Part shown: piece after piece, positions 52,367 to 61,299 of the stretch
Position numbering within the stretch: position 1 is the stretch's first letter
How the letters are laid out: each line of letters starts with the position of its first letter
NCBI RefSeq assembly: GCF_016615955.1
Contig: NZ_CP067113.1
Coordinates: forward strand, 1,240,001-1,304,000
Source of the DNA: Luteimonas sp. MC1750
GTDB lineage: Bacteria > Pseudomonadota > Gammaproteobacteria > Xanthomonadales > Xanthomonadaceae
Direction of reading: 5' to 3'
DNA: 64,000 nt
The notes under the pieces: model-generated
What the model saw: only the letters and a program-made list of their open reading frames with translations
Databases searched by the model: none
Told to the model about the DNA's origin: nothing
Translations under genes and position numbers: made by a program

Positions 52367-52411
52367 ATGTGCGTGCTTACCACCGGCGCCGCCGGACACA
52401 TCGGACTCTAT
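52367..52411 (+). pseudogene. possible remnant of a nucleotide-sugar epimerase gene
   Basis: Directly after the dehydrogenase stop the sequence reads MCVLTTGAAGHIGLYNC, which resembles the N-terminal NAD-binding strand-loop (VLVTGAAGFIGxH) of UDP-sugar epimerases such as WbpP. The similarity ends after about 15 codons and the frame runs to a stop at 52544 without further family features. WbpP genes usually follow WbpO, so a truncated copy is plausible. The evidence is a short motif only. Confidence 0.35.
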
Positions 52412-52538
52412 AACTGCAGTGCCGAGGTCGAGGCTGGGTACGTAATGGCCGATATATGCGCTCACACTTGGTTCGGCAGTCCCTCCACCCGAGCGGATAC
52501 TCGCAGGAAGCTGCTTCGGCCACGACGCCTGCCTCACC

Positions 52539-53897
52539 ATGACTAGCGTAGTCGCCCGTCTGCGTGACCGTACCCAGACGCTCAGTAAAAGCCGCTTCAT
52601 CCGTAACGTGGCCGCCGTGGCGACCGGGGTTGCCGCCGCCCAGGCGATCTCGCTGGCGTTCATGCCGTTTCTCACCCGCCTATACGGCCCTGAAGCGTTC
52701 GGCGCGCTGGCCGCGTTCACCGCGGTGGTCAACATCATCACCCCGCTGGCCACGCTGGGGTACGCCAACGCCATTGTCATGCCGGAGACGGAAGAAGAGG
52801 CAACCGCCGTTGCCCGGCTATCGCTGGTGTGTGCGGCGTTGGTCGCACCGCTCGCACTGCTCTTTGTAGCTCTCTTCCAATCCGAACTGGCCGCATGGAC
52901 TGGCTTGGAGGCGTCGCCAGGCTTTCTCTACTTGATCCCGGTTTCACTGTTGCTGGGTGCGCTCCTTTCGGTCGCCAACCAGACCGCCATCCGCGAGGGA
53001 CTCTTCAAGGCAAAAGCGGGCTCCCATGTCGCTAGTACACTGGTAATGAACATTGGCAAGCTGGCCGGCGGGCTGCTGGTGCCCGTGGGGCTGGTGCTGA
53101 TTGTCATCTCGATGGTGGGCAAGGCGCTCAATTATTCCATGCTGCTTGCCCGCGTTCCGCGCCAGGGCGCTTTCGAGGTGCGTCGCTGGTTCGGAGCGGC
53201 TGGGATACGGCAGGCCGCGAGGGAGCAGCGGGACTTTGCGCTGTACCGGATGCCGCAGAGCGTGATCAACGCGGCCGCCGTTGGCCTGCCGGTCATTCTC
53301 CTTTCCGCCTTTTCTGGTTCTGCGGCGGCCGGTCAATACTCCGTGACAGTCCTAGTTCTTGGAGCACCGGTGGTTCTCCTTGGACAGTCTATCGGCGAAG
53401 TGTTCTATCCAAAAATTACCGCCGCAATCCGTCGTCGCTCGCATGATGCATGGAGACTAATGCTCAAGGCGACTCTCGTGTTGAGCGGACTGGCAGTGAT
53501 TGCGTTCGGCATTATCGTGGTATTTGGACCGGAGCTGTTTGCGTTCGCACTGGGCGAAGAATGGCGTGTTGCCGGTCAGTATTCCCGATGGGTTGCCCTA
53601 TGGCTTGCTTGCGTCTTAGCAACGCGAGCCGTGCTGGCGGCCTTTCCGGCGCTGGGGCTGCAGTCCTACCTGCTTGCGCAAGAGCTGGTGTCGGTCGCCA
53701 CGCGGTCAGCAGCACTGCTCGTCGGTCTCAACTATTTTGGCTCAGACTTGGTTGCGGTAGCACTCTTCTCCCTTGTTGGCGTCTTTTTGATGGGAGCTCT
53801 TGCTGCCGTTGGATTCTGGCGGCTCCATAGGGAATCCAGAGCGTGGATTCACGCGCTACAGCCTGCCCCCCCACCAAGGTCGCCAAAAAACGAATGA
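52539..53897 (+). CDS. Wzx-type polysaccharide flippase
   Basis: 452 residues with about twelve membrane helices and the N-terminal pattern SLAFMPFLTRLYGPEAFGAL of the polysaccharide biosynthesis (RfbX/MATE-like) family. It should flip lipid-linked repeat units across the inner membrane for Wzy-type polymerisation. The 178 bases before the start contain only the epimerase remnant and no recognisable promoter. AT content rises in the second half of the gene, marking the change into the AT-richer distal block. Its stop overlaps the next start by 4 bases. Confidence 0.87.
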   Translation: MTSVVARLRDRTQTLSKSRFIRNVAAVATGVAAAQAISLAFMPFLTRLYGPEAFGALAAFTAVVNIITPLATLGYANAIVMPETEEEATAVARLSLVCAALVAPLALLFVALFQSELAAWTGLEASPGFLYLIPVSLLLGALLSVANQTAIREGLFKAKAGSHVASTLVMNIGKLAGGLLVPVGLVLIVISMVGKALNYSMLLARVPRQGAFEVRRWFGAAGIRQAAREQRDFALYRMPQSVINAAAVGLPVILLSAFSGSAAAGQYSVTVLVLGAPVVLLGQSIGEVFYPKITAAIRRRSHDAWRLMLKATLVLSGLAVIAFGIIVVFGPELFAFALGEEWRVAGQYSRWVALWLACVLATRAVLAAFPALGLQSYLLAQELVSVATRSAALLVGLNYFGSDLVAVALFSLVGVFLMGALAAVGFWRLHRESRAWIHALQPAPPPRSPKNE

Positions 53898-55090
53898 TCA
53901 AAGTAAGCAAAGTATGCACGGAAGACCGGTTTGGAGCAGTCCGAGTCTACTGTGACTATGAGATGCACAGCAGCCAAGAACGCCTCTGGTTCGAGGTCAG
54001 CGAAGAACATTTAATTCACATGTCGGTCGAGTGCGGCGATGCCTTCTTTGTCGCTCTCGTCCTCATGGCGCATCTCAGAAGCCAAGATATCTCATTCACC
54101 ACGCCGGTATCCGCGCGTCTCTACTATGGTGTCACTGAGGTCTTGCTTCCCGCGCTGCGGATTCTGAGCCCAAATCTGCCAGCGATTAGCGTCGTCGCTG
54201 AAACAAGGGATTTCCATTTCACTCCGACGGAGTCAGGGACGGCGCTTTCGCTCGGCGTGGACTCGTTTCATGCAATAGCGAGCAGCCTCGATGGACCGTT
54301 TCCAGTGACCAGCTTAACGCTGTTCAATAGTGGCGCCTTTGGCGACTATGGCGGTGACGAATCAAGGTCGCTGTTTTGGCGAACCGCCGAAAATGTCGCT
54401 GAAGCTGCTTCGGAAATGGGGTTGCCGTTAATACTGATTGACTCGAACATCAGCGAAATTCTGCAGGTGTCGTTTGTGCGCACGCACTCCATTCGTAACT
54501 TGTCGTTCGCGCTACTGCTCCCTCGTCTCTTCAGTAAGTTTTACTACGCCTCAGGCTATCCCGTATCCGAATTTCGGTTGGACGCTTCAGTGGTGGCCGC
54601 GACCCACTACGATTTACTGATGTCCAAGGCGTTGTGTACTGAAACCCTTGAGGTCATGATCGCAGGTTTGCATGACGACAGGATCGATAAAATTGCATCC
54701 ATTTCTACATTTCCGCCTGCGCTTCATCATCTGAATGTCTGCGTAATTGCTGAATCAAACCAGTTCCTTGATCAGTCTTTGAGCAGCGTGCGAAATTGCT
54801 CCCGATGCTTTAAGTGCGTAAAGACGATGGTTGCGCTTGATGCGCTTGGGCTGCTCGACTCCTACTCGCAGGTCTTTGATCTCGTCTTGTACAGATCTGA
54901 ACGGACGAGCAACTTAGGCCGGATCCTGTACGACGCCATGAAGCTGAAGAGCGCCCACGCAATGGAGATTGTAAGTGAAGGCAAAAATAGGCCGGGATTT
55001 ATCCCGCCGCAGGCTTACGGATATGCCGCGATGCGAGGATTTCGAAACCTGCTGCGGAAGTTGCAACGTGACGGACGGACGCCGCCATGA
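53894..55090 (+). CDS. PP-loop ATPase-like protein with CxxCxxC motif
   Basis: 398 residues with visibly lower GC than its neighbours. A PP-loop-like motif LSLGVDSFHAI (about residues 119-129) resembles SGGVDS of ATP-pyrophosphatases such as QueC and Asn synthase; the second position is Leu where Gly is usual. A Cys cluster NCSRCFKCVKTM near residue 302 gives C-x2-C-x2-C, which could bind Zn or Fe-S. No signal peptide or membrane helix. I cannot assign a family. The context of EPS sugar genes suggests modification or amidation of a nucleotide sugar or activation of a substituent. Confidence 0.6.
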   Translation: MIKVSKVCTEDRFGAVRVYCDYEMHSSQERLWFEVSEEHLIHMSVECGDAFFVALVLMAHLRSQDISFTTPVSARLYYGVTEVLLPALRILSPNLPAISVVAETRDFHFTPTESGTALSLGVDSFHAIASSLDGPFPVTSLTLFNSGAFGDYGGDESRSLFWRTAENVAEAASEMGLPLILIDSNISEILQVSFVRTHSIRNLSFALLLPRLFSKFYYASGYPVSEFRLDASVVAATHYDLLMSKALCTETLEVMIAGLHDDRIDKIASISTFPPALHHLNVCVIAESNQFLDQSLSSVRNCSRCFKCVKTMVALDALGLLDSYSQVFDLVLYRSERTSNLGRILYDAMKLKSAHAMEIVSEGKNRPGFIPPQAYGYAAMRGFRNLLRKLQRDGRTPP

Positions 55091-55127
55091 GCGGTAACAA
55101 CACATCAAAGGGTGGCCAGGAGTGGGC

Positions 55128-56285
55128 ATGATCGTTGGTCTGCTCTCGACGGTGATTCTTATGCAATGTTTCTTGATCGCTTACCCAATCATTGAGCGAA
55201 AGTTGCGACAGCGTACCGTCATGCTCAGGGTGGAGGATGCTGCATCAATCAAGAGTGCGGTTGCGCTTGCAGGCAGGAGAATGCTCTCCTCCCGGCGCGT
55301 AACGATGTCTTTCAACGACGACGAAAGCCTCTATGCCCTGCTGGCGAAGCTGAAGAACCGTGTACTCGGTAGGCGCACGCATCATGCATATGCCTATTAC
55401 AACTTCCCCTTTGCCTTTCTCCTCAACGGGCTTCTAGACTATTCAGTCGCCACTGGTGATAGCGATGTGCTCAAAAGAGTGGAGAGCAAGAGCAAGGAGT
55501 TTATTGACGAGGCCGGGGTGCTGAAGTTCCCTATCGACAAGCTTGATCAAGCCACCTTCGGTTTGATGTTCCTAACGTTGTTCGAGCTGACTAAAGATGA
55601 CCGCTACCTCACTGGGGCGCGCCGCATTTTCGAGGAGATGCAAGCCTTCAAGGGAGAGGATGGACTGTACAGATATCGGATAGGGCTGAATGTCTTCTTC
55701 ATCGACACGGTAGGTCTTCTTTGTCCGTTCTTGGTGCGGTATTCGCAGGTTGCAGGTGTTCCTATAGCCATGGCCGACGCCGAGGCTCAGGTGAAATTCG
55801 CTCTTGCTAACTGCGTTGAACCAAGCAAAGGACTGGCAATTCATGCCTACGATCTTGCGAGCGAGCAGGCGCTTGGTTCGGTGAATTGGGCTAGGGGCAT
55901 GGGTTGGCTCACGCTGGGGCTTTCAGTCGTGGCGCGGGAAGCGCGCGATCCGGCGCTGATGGAGGCCATGCGGCGCTACGCGGATATCCTTGGGGACCTG
56001 CGTGAGCCCTACGGATACTGGCCGCAGTTTCTCGGTCACACCAACGACAGGCAGATCGATTCGTCCGGAACTCTGATGTTTCTTCATGCATTCCAGCAGT
56101 GCGGCATCTGGAACATTGACGGTGCCGAAGTGAAGTCGCTTGCAGCCCTATGCGTGGATCGGCGGGGTCGCGTGGTGCAGTCGTCCGGCGACACGATCTA
56201 TATCAACAAGTACTCCCGCCTTAAAGGGCCATCCGAGTTGAGCCAAGGCCTCATGCTCTCCCTGTTGTCGGGATTGAAGCCATGA
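55128..56285 (+). CDS. membrane-anchored GH88/GH105-like protein
   Basis: 385 residues from the ATG at 55128 (AGGAG six bases upstream). An N-terminal membrane helix (IVGLLSTVILMQCFLIAYPI) is followed by an alpha/alpha-barrel domain. Family marks are LNVFFIDTVGLLCPFLVRYS (catalytic Asp region, about residue 191), SVNWARGMGWLTLGLSV and QIDSSGTLMFLHAFQ. GH88/105 enzymes remove unsaturated uronyl residues left by polysaccharide lyases. In a biosynthetic operon, an anchored member may trim or remodel the polymer. Activity is not shown; the match is by motif pattern only. Confidence 0.7.
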   Translation: MIVGLLSTVILMQCFLIAYPIIERKLRQRTVMLRVEDAASIKSAVALAGRRMLSSRRVTMSFNDDESLYALLAKLKNRVLGRRTHHAYAYYNFPFAFLLNGLLDYSVATGDSDVLKRVESKSKEFIDEAGVLKFPIDKLDQATFGLMFLTLFELTKDDRYLTGARRIFEEMQAFKGEDGLYRYRIGLNVFFIDTVGLLCPFLVRYSQVAGVPIAMADAEAQVKFALANCVEPSKGLAIHAYDLASEQALGSVNWARGMGWLTLGLSVVAREARDPALMEAMRRYADILGDLREPYGYWPQFLGHTNDRQIDSSGTLMFLHAFQQCGIWNIDGAEVKSLAALCVDRRGRVVQSSGDTIYINKYSRLKGPSELSQGLMLSLLSGLKP

Positions 56286-57421
56286 GGGTTGGCGTGCTCA
56301 CTCTCCCGCTTTGGCACAACTACGGTGGCATTCTGCAGGCGTATGCATTGCAGGTTGCACTTCGCCGCCTTGGAATGGATGCGGTGCATATCGACGTCCA
56401 GAGAGAAGAGCCTGCGTCAGCGGCAGGCGCATGGCGCAACATCAAGCGGATGGCCAGGCGCCGCCTGCGCGGCAACGCTTCGCCCTATTACCCGAACTGG
56501 CGGGAGAGGGCGATCATCTCCCGTCACACCAGGGCGTTCGTCGATAAAGAGATCGTCCCTTCAACCGGCGCTGTCTCGTTTAATGATCTCGCATCGGTCA
56601 GCCAGGAGTTGGACGCGATCGTTGTCGGCAGTGACCAGGTATGGCGCCCGGAGTATGCGCCTGAGCTTGCCGCCTACTTTCTTGAGTTCGCTGCGGCCGG
56701 CATCGGCAAGGTTGCCTACGCTGCATCGTTCGGAACTGCGGATTGGAGGTTCGACGAACAGCAGACGCGCAGGATTGCGAACGCGCTGGACGGGTTCGAT
56801 GCAGTCTCAGTCCGCGAGGCCAGTGCCGTCGACCTTCTCCGGGATAATGTTGGCTTTGAATCGGCGCAGGTGTGCGACCCCACCATGCTGCTTGAAGCCG
56901 CAGACTATCGGGCGCTGCTCGATCAGGAGCCCCAGTCTCCGGCTTTCGATGATGGCGTCTTCGCCTATGTCCTAGACGCGTCGGAGCCACGCATGGCCAG
57001 CCTCCCAGGTATCGCCGGAAGGCTGTCCTTGCCATTGTTCACCATGATGCCTCGGCCGTTCGACGAAGGATTCAGGAAGCAGCCGGATCACTACGTGTTT
57101 CCGCCCGTTTCTCATTGGCTGGCCGCCTTCGACGCGAGTCGATTCGTGGTTACGGATTCCTTCCACGGCTGCGTCTTTTCGATAATCTTCAACAAGCCTT
57201 TCGTCGCCGTGGCCAACCCTGAGCGGGGGCGCGCGCGGTTCGAGTCATTGCTTGAGGCTTTCGGCCTTTCCGACCGGCTGGTCGAGGACAGTGCGCAGGT
57301 CACGGACGAATTGGTCCAACGGCCAATCGACTGGATTCAAGTGAACCAGAGGCGCCTAGCGTTGCGTGATCAGGGCATAGCATTTCTCTCACGAAGCCTG
57401 GCAGGAATGCACGCGCGATGA
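56282..57421 (+). CDS. polysaccharide pyruvyltransferase family protein
   Basis: 379 residues. The N-terminus RVGVLTLPLWHNYGGILQAYAL is the typical start of the PS_pyruv_trans (CsaB/WcaK) family. Other family segments are IVVGSDQVWRPEY, FEFAAAGIGKVAYAASFGT-like YFLEFAAAGIGKVAYAASFG, VSVREASAVDLLRD and FVVTDSFHGCVFSIIFNKPF. It adds pyruvate ketals (or related groups) to sugar residues of the polymer, which makes it more acidic. The gene overlaps its neighbours on both sides by 4 bases. Confidence 0.88.
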   Translation: MRVGVLTLPLWHNYGGILQAYALQVALRRLGMDAVHIDVQREEPASAAGAWRNIKRMARRRLRGNASPYYPNWRERAIISRHTRAFVDKEIVPSTGAVSFNDLASVSQELDAIVVGSDQVWRPEYAPELAAYFLEFAAAGIGKVAYAASFGTADWRFDEQQTRRIANALDGFDAVSVREASAVDLLRDNVGFESAQVCDPTMLLEAADYRALLDQEPQSPAFDDGVFAYVLDASEPRMASLPGIAGRLSLPLFTMMPRPFDEGFRKQPDHYVFPPVSHWLAAFDASRFVVTDSFHGCVFSIIFNKPFVAVANPERGRARFESLLEAFGLSDRLVEDSAQVTDELVQRPIDWIQVNQRRLALRDQGIAFLSRSLAGMHAR

Positions 57422-58440
57422 CTATGCCTAGCGTGTCGGTGATAGTGCCGGTGTACAACGGTGAGAGGTTCATTGAGGAGTGTCTTCGCAGCATCTCCGG
57501 GCAGCGACTCGATGATGTCGAGATCATCGTGGTCGACGATGGATCAACGGACGGCACTGCCGCCATATGCCGCGAATACGTGGCGAAGGAGCGGCGTGCC
57601 AGGTTCATTCAGAAGGAAAACGCAGGCGTATCCGCTGCCCGCAACAGCGGGCTTGATCTTGCCAAGGGCAGGTACATCGCGTTTGTCGATGCTGATGACT
57701 GGGTGACAGAAGATGGCCTGGTCCATTTGCTCGGCAAGGCCAATGCCAGCGGCGCCGACATAGTCATGGGCGACTATCTGATCTTCGACAACGGCCGGAC
57801 TGTAAGGCAGACCCTCGCCCCGGTGAACACAGCGCAACAGGTTCTGACCAGGGTCCTGTCCGGGGAGTATCACAGTGCTCTATGGAACAAGCTGGTGCGG
57901 CGCGAGCTCATGCTGACAGCCCGCTTTCCTGAGGAGATCGGCTATCTCGAAGATTCTGTTGTCCTGTCCCGCATTCTGGTGAACGGACAGCCCGGGGTGG
58001 CCTTCGTCAACGAAGTTGTTTATGTCTACAGGCAGCACGGCGACGCAGTAACGCTTTCGGGCGGACGAAAGCTGCTTGATCTGTTGACGGCGCATCGGCT
58101 GATCGCCGAGTGTTTGCAGGAATTCGGAGTTGAGGATGCAGCCAGGGAGGTCCTGCCGGACAAGATCCATCGTGGGACATGGTTCGTGCTCACGATGATC
58201 GACGAGAGCGTTCTGGACGAAGCTGTCTCGCAAGCAAGGCTTCACTTTCACGCAACCAGGACGCAGAGAAGGTTCGCTTCCGCCGGAATCAAGCCGATGA
58301 TTTTGAATGGATTGCTTCGGCTTCCGCAGCCAATTGCGGTCGCAGGCTTTCGTGCGGTTCGTGGGGTGTTGACGTTTGCGTCTCCGGCTAGGCGAAAGCT
58401 AGTCAGGCAGGCGAGATCTGCCTCAAACGGAGCAGGCTAG
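57418..58440 (+). CDS. glycosyltransferase family 2
   Basis: 340 residues. The GT-A fold opens with SVSVIVPVYNGERFIEECL, then VEIIVVDDGSTDGTA, NAGVSAARNSGLDLAKG and the DxD motif in IAFVDADDWVTEDG. This is an inverting GT2. The C-terminal part (CRDREL-like RRELMLTARFPEEIGYLED) is normal for capsule GT2s. It adds one sugar to the EPS repeat unit; donor and acceptor cannot be read. Confidence 0.9.
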   Translation: MTMPSVSVIVPVYNGERFIEECLRSISGQRLDDVEIIVVDDGSTDGTAAICREYVAKERRARFIQKENAGVSAARNSGLDLAKGRYIAFVDADDWVTEDGLVHLLGKANASGADIVMGDYLIFDNGRTVRQTLAPVNTAQQVLTRVLSGEYHSALWNKLVRRELMLTARFPEEIGYLEDSVVLSRILVNGQPGVAFVNEVVYVYRQHGDAVTLSGGRKLLDLLTAHRLIAECLQEFGVEDAAREVLPDKIHRGTWFVLTMIDESVLDEAVSQARLHFHATRTQRRFASAGIKPMILNGLLRLPQPIAVAGFRAVRGVLTFASPARRKLVRQARSASNGAG

Positions 58441-58441
58441 G

Positions 58442-60205
58442 ATGGCGCAGTACATTTTTGCTTTGACCCGGAGCCCTGGGGATTCCGCCCCTTTGCGTCA
58501 GCGAATGCAGGAGATCTGCGCCGAGCTGACGCCGGACCTCATTCGTGATCAGTGCCAGACCGTGGTTGCCGACTGGCCCGGGGTTCCTGCTGCTTGTTAC
58601 GCCATCCAGAACTGCGATGGTGTCGCTATTCCGGATGCTGGACAGATGGTGATCGGCTGGGCCGTGGGTGCGCCCGAGGCTGCCACGTCGCAGGTCGGTG
58701 TCGAATCCGACGGCTACTACGCCGTGGTCAAGGCCGCGCAGGATGCCGTGTCGTTCTTTACCGACCAGTTCGGCTCGCGCTCGCTGTGGTACTACACCGA
58801 TGAGCGGCTACTCATCGTGTCAACTTCGCAACGGGCAGTGGTTGGCCTGAAGGGCCGTTACTGTCGCAATGACGAAGCCTTGGCGTGGTTCTTGTCATCC
58901 GGGAGCCAAGGGCCATTCATTTCGTGGGATCGGGAAGTCCATCAGGTCCGCCCTGGCCAGGAGTACGTGTTCGACGTCGCGTCCTGGACGCTGGCGGAGC
59001 GGGCGAAGCCGGGGATGGAGCTTCCTGATTCCGGCACCATGCGCATGGACGAGTACCTGCAGGAGTTCGAACGGCAGGTCTCCGGGACACTGTCCAGCAT
59101 GGTCAGCGAGTCCGGTCCGAGTGAGACCCTGCTGCCGCTGTCCGGCGGGCTGGACAGTCGCCTGTTGCTTGGACTTTGCCGGAGCGTCGGGATCGAGGAC
59201 AAGGTCACGCTGGTCAACTGGGGCGTGCCGGCAGCGAAAGGCGTGTTTGACGACAAGGTCGCCGCACGGCGCGTGGCTCGCGCCTATGGTAAGCCGCTAA
59301 TGGACCTGGCGCTGCCAGCCAAGCCGGAGAGTCATGACGAGGTGCTTGAGCGATTCGCTAGGGAAAGCGAGGGGCGGATCGATCACTTCAACGCCTATAC
59401 GGATGGGTTCGCAATGTGGGCTGGTTTCTTTCATGGTGGATTCCGGAGTGTGGTACGTGGAGATCTGCCATACACGGAAGGCCTCGATCTGGATGAGGTG
59501 CAGTCGAGGTCACATATCGGAGTCGAGCCTTTCTCGGATTACGTGAATCAGGGCGCCTTCCCTCTGGAAGACTACGTGCGTCTTCAGCAGCCATACGACA
59601 TTTCGCGGCAGCAGGGAGAGTCGTATCTTCGCTGGCGTGATCGGCTCTATGTGGAGTGGAGGATGCCGCTGGTTATCTCGGCGTTCTCTGATTTGATGAG
59701 TGGATATGCGGAAAGCCGGACTCCTATGGTGAACTGGTCACTGTTCAGGCAGTACATGGCCTTGCCCGACAGCGCGAAAGGGAGCAAGACTCACATCAAG
59801 GCGCTTTGGAAAAGGCACGATCGTACCGGGGTGCCGAGCCATGCCACGGGTTCGCTGCGCTCGCTTTCAGACTTCTTCAAGGGCGAGGCCGGTACCCGCT
59901 ATCTCGATGACGGACTGGGCCGCTGCAGGGAGCGCGGCAGGTTTTCGTCGGAGTTGGTGAGTGCCGTCAAACAAGGGCTGGAACAGGAAGCCGCCGCCAC
60001 GGGTGGACCTGCGGCAAGCGGCCTTCTTGCGCAGGCAAGAAGCTGGGTATCGGACCACGTGCCGGACATGCTGAAAGCGCATCTCAAAGCCAGGCGTGTC
60101 AAGCGCCTTTCGGCGACCACGCTTGCCTACAGGATGGTTCTGGCTGACAAAGTGATTGGGATGTACGAGGCCTCGGCAAGCCTCGGTGAGGAGCCTGATC
60201 GATGA
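58442..60205 (+). CDS. asparagine synthase-like protein lacking the Cys nucleophile
   Basis: 587 residues. The synthetase domain has the PP-loop PLSGGLDSRLLLGLCR (about residues 231-246), KVAARRVARAYGKPL and YAESRTPMVNW. The N-terminal domain resembles the glutaminase fold (FFTDQFGSRSLWYYTDERLL), but the catalytic Cys2 of AsnB is absent (MAQYIFALTRS), so glutamine-dependent ammonia release is unlikely. It may use free ammonia or another amine, or adenylate a carboxylate. In EPS clusters, such proteins are thought to amidate uronic acids. It starts one base after the GT2 stop. Confidence 0.8.
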   Translation: MAQYIFALTRSPGDSAPLRQRMQEICAELTPDLIRDQCQTVVADWPGVPAACYAIQNCDGVAIPDAGQMVIGWAVGAPEAATSQVGVESDGYYAVVKAAQDAVSFFTDQFGSRSLWYYTDERLLIVSTSQRAVVGLKGRYCRNDEALAWFLSSGSQGPFISWDREVHQVRPGQEYVFDVASWTLAERAKPGMELPDSGTMRMDEYLQEFERQVSGTLSSMVSESGPSETLLPLSGGLDSRLLLGLCRSVGIEDKVTLVNWGVPAAKGVFDDKVAARRVARAYGKPLMDLALPAKPESHDEVLERFARESEGRIDHFNAYTDGFAMWAGFFHGGFRSVVRGDLPYTEGLDLDEVQSRSHIGVEPFSDYVNQGAFPLEDYVRLQQPYDISRQQGESYLRWRDRLYVEWRMPLVISAFSDLMSGYAESRTPMVNWSLFRQYMALPDSAKGSKTHIKALWKRHDRTGVPSHATGSLRSLSDFFKGEAGTRYLDDGLGRCRERGRFSSELVSAVKQGLEQEAAATGGPAASGLLAQARSWVSDHVPDMLKAHLKARRVKRLSATTLAYRMVLADKVIGMYEASASLGEEPDR

Positions 60206-61299
60206 GCATGCAGCGCGTACTCCACATCGTTGGCCGCATGGATCGTGCCGGCGCGGAGACCATGGTGATGAACCTATACAGGGAGATCGACAGGTCGCAG
60301 TTCCAATTCGACTTCGTGTACTTCACCGCCGAACCCTGCGACTACGATGCCGAGATCGAGGCGTTGGGGGGGCGGATCCACCGGATTGCTGCAGGTAATC
60401 CAGTTGCGCGATTTTTCGCGCTGTTGCGGCTGTTGCGTGCCGGCTCTTGGTCCGTCGTCCATTCGCACACACTGCTCAGCAGTGGGCTTCATCTCGCGGC
60501 TGCTCGCATGGCAGGGGTGCCGCGTCGTATCGCACATGCGCACAGCACCCGGGATGGCACCACCATCAGCCCGACAAGGGGGCTTTACCAGCGACTGATG
60601 CGCCGATTGCTTGCATGGGCACCAACTTCGTATGTGGCCTGCGGCAAAGCTGCGGCTGGTTATCTTTTTCCTGGGCGACGCAATGTCACCGTGATTCCCA
60701 ACTCGATCGACATCGACCGCTTTGCCGGTGCGTCGGGAACCCACACCCGCAGCGAACTGGACGTGTCCGGTGATTGCATGGTGGTCCTGCAGGTGGGGCG
60801 CCACATGCCGGTGAAGAACCATGCATTCTCGGTGCAGGTGGCCGTCGCGCTGAGAGAGGCGGGCGTGGACTACCGGATGCTGTTCGTCGGCACGGGACCT
60901 GAGCAGGCCGCCATCGAGACACTGATCCAGGCGCATGGCTTGCAGGACCAGGTGCTCCTGCTCGGGCTGCGAGAGGACATTCCTGAGCTGATGGCGGCCG
61001 CGGATGTGATGCTGATGCCCTCGCTGCACGAGGGGTTCCCGGTAGTGCTGGTGGAGTCGCAGGCGGCGGGGTTGCCAGCCCTGGTGTCCAGCGCGATCTC
61101 CCCCGAGGTGGATCTGGGCCTGGGCTTGATCGAGATGGTCGGGCTGGATGTTCCGGCGGCGCTATGGGCGCAGGCGGGTCGACGGATGGCGGTTGCCAGA
61201 GTGCCGGAGCAGGGCGTCAGGAGCGGTGCACTTGCGGAACGGGGGTTCTCTTCCGCATCCGGGGCGCGTCTGCTTGAGGGAGTCTACGGCTCAGCATGA
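60202..61299 (+). CDS. glycosyltransferase family 4 (GT1/GT4 fold)
   Basis: 365 residues. The N-terminal domain starts QRVLHIVGRMDRAGAETMVM, with IVHSHTLLSSGLHL-like VVHSHTLLSSGLHLAAARM. The C-terminal nucleotide-sugar-binding domain has VVLQVGRHMPVKNHAFSVQ, MLFVGTGPEQAAIE and LMPSLHEGFPVVLVESQAAG with the E-x7-E motif. It is a retaining GT-B enzyme. It overlaps the preceding and following genes by 4 bases each. Confidence 0.9.
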   Translation: MSMQRVLHIVGRMDRAGAETMVMNLYREIDRSQFQFDFVYFTAEPCDYDAEIEALGGRIHRIAAGNPVARFFALLRLLRAGSWSVVHSHTLLSSGLHLAAARMAGVPRRIAHAHSTRDGTTISPTRGLYQRLMRRLLAWAPTSYVACGKAAAGYLFPGRRNVTVIPNSIDIDRFAGASGTHTRSELDVSGDCMVVLQVGRHMPVKNHAFSVQVAVALREAGVDYRMLFVGTGPEQAAIETLIQAHGLQDQVLLLGLREDIPELMAAADVMLMPSLHEGFPVVLVESQAAGLPALVSSAISPEVDLGLGLIEMVGLDVPAALWAQAGRRMAVARVPEQGVRSGALAERGFSSASGARLLEGVYGSA

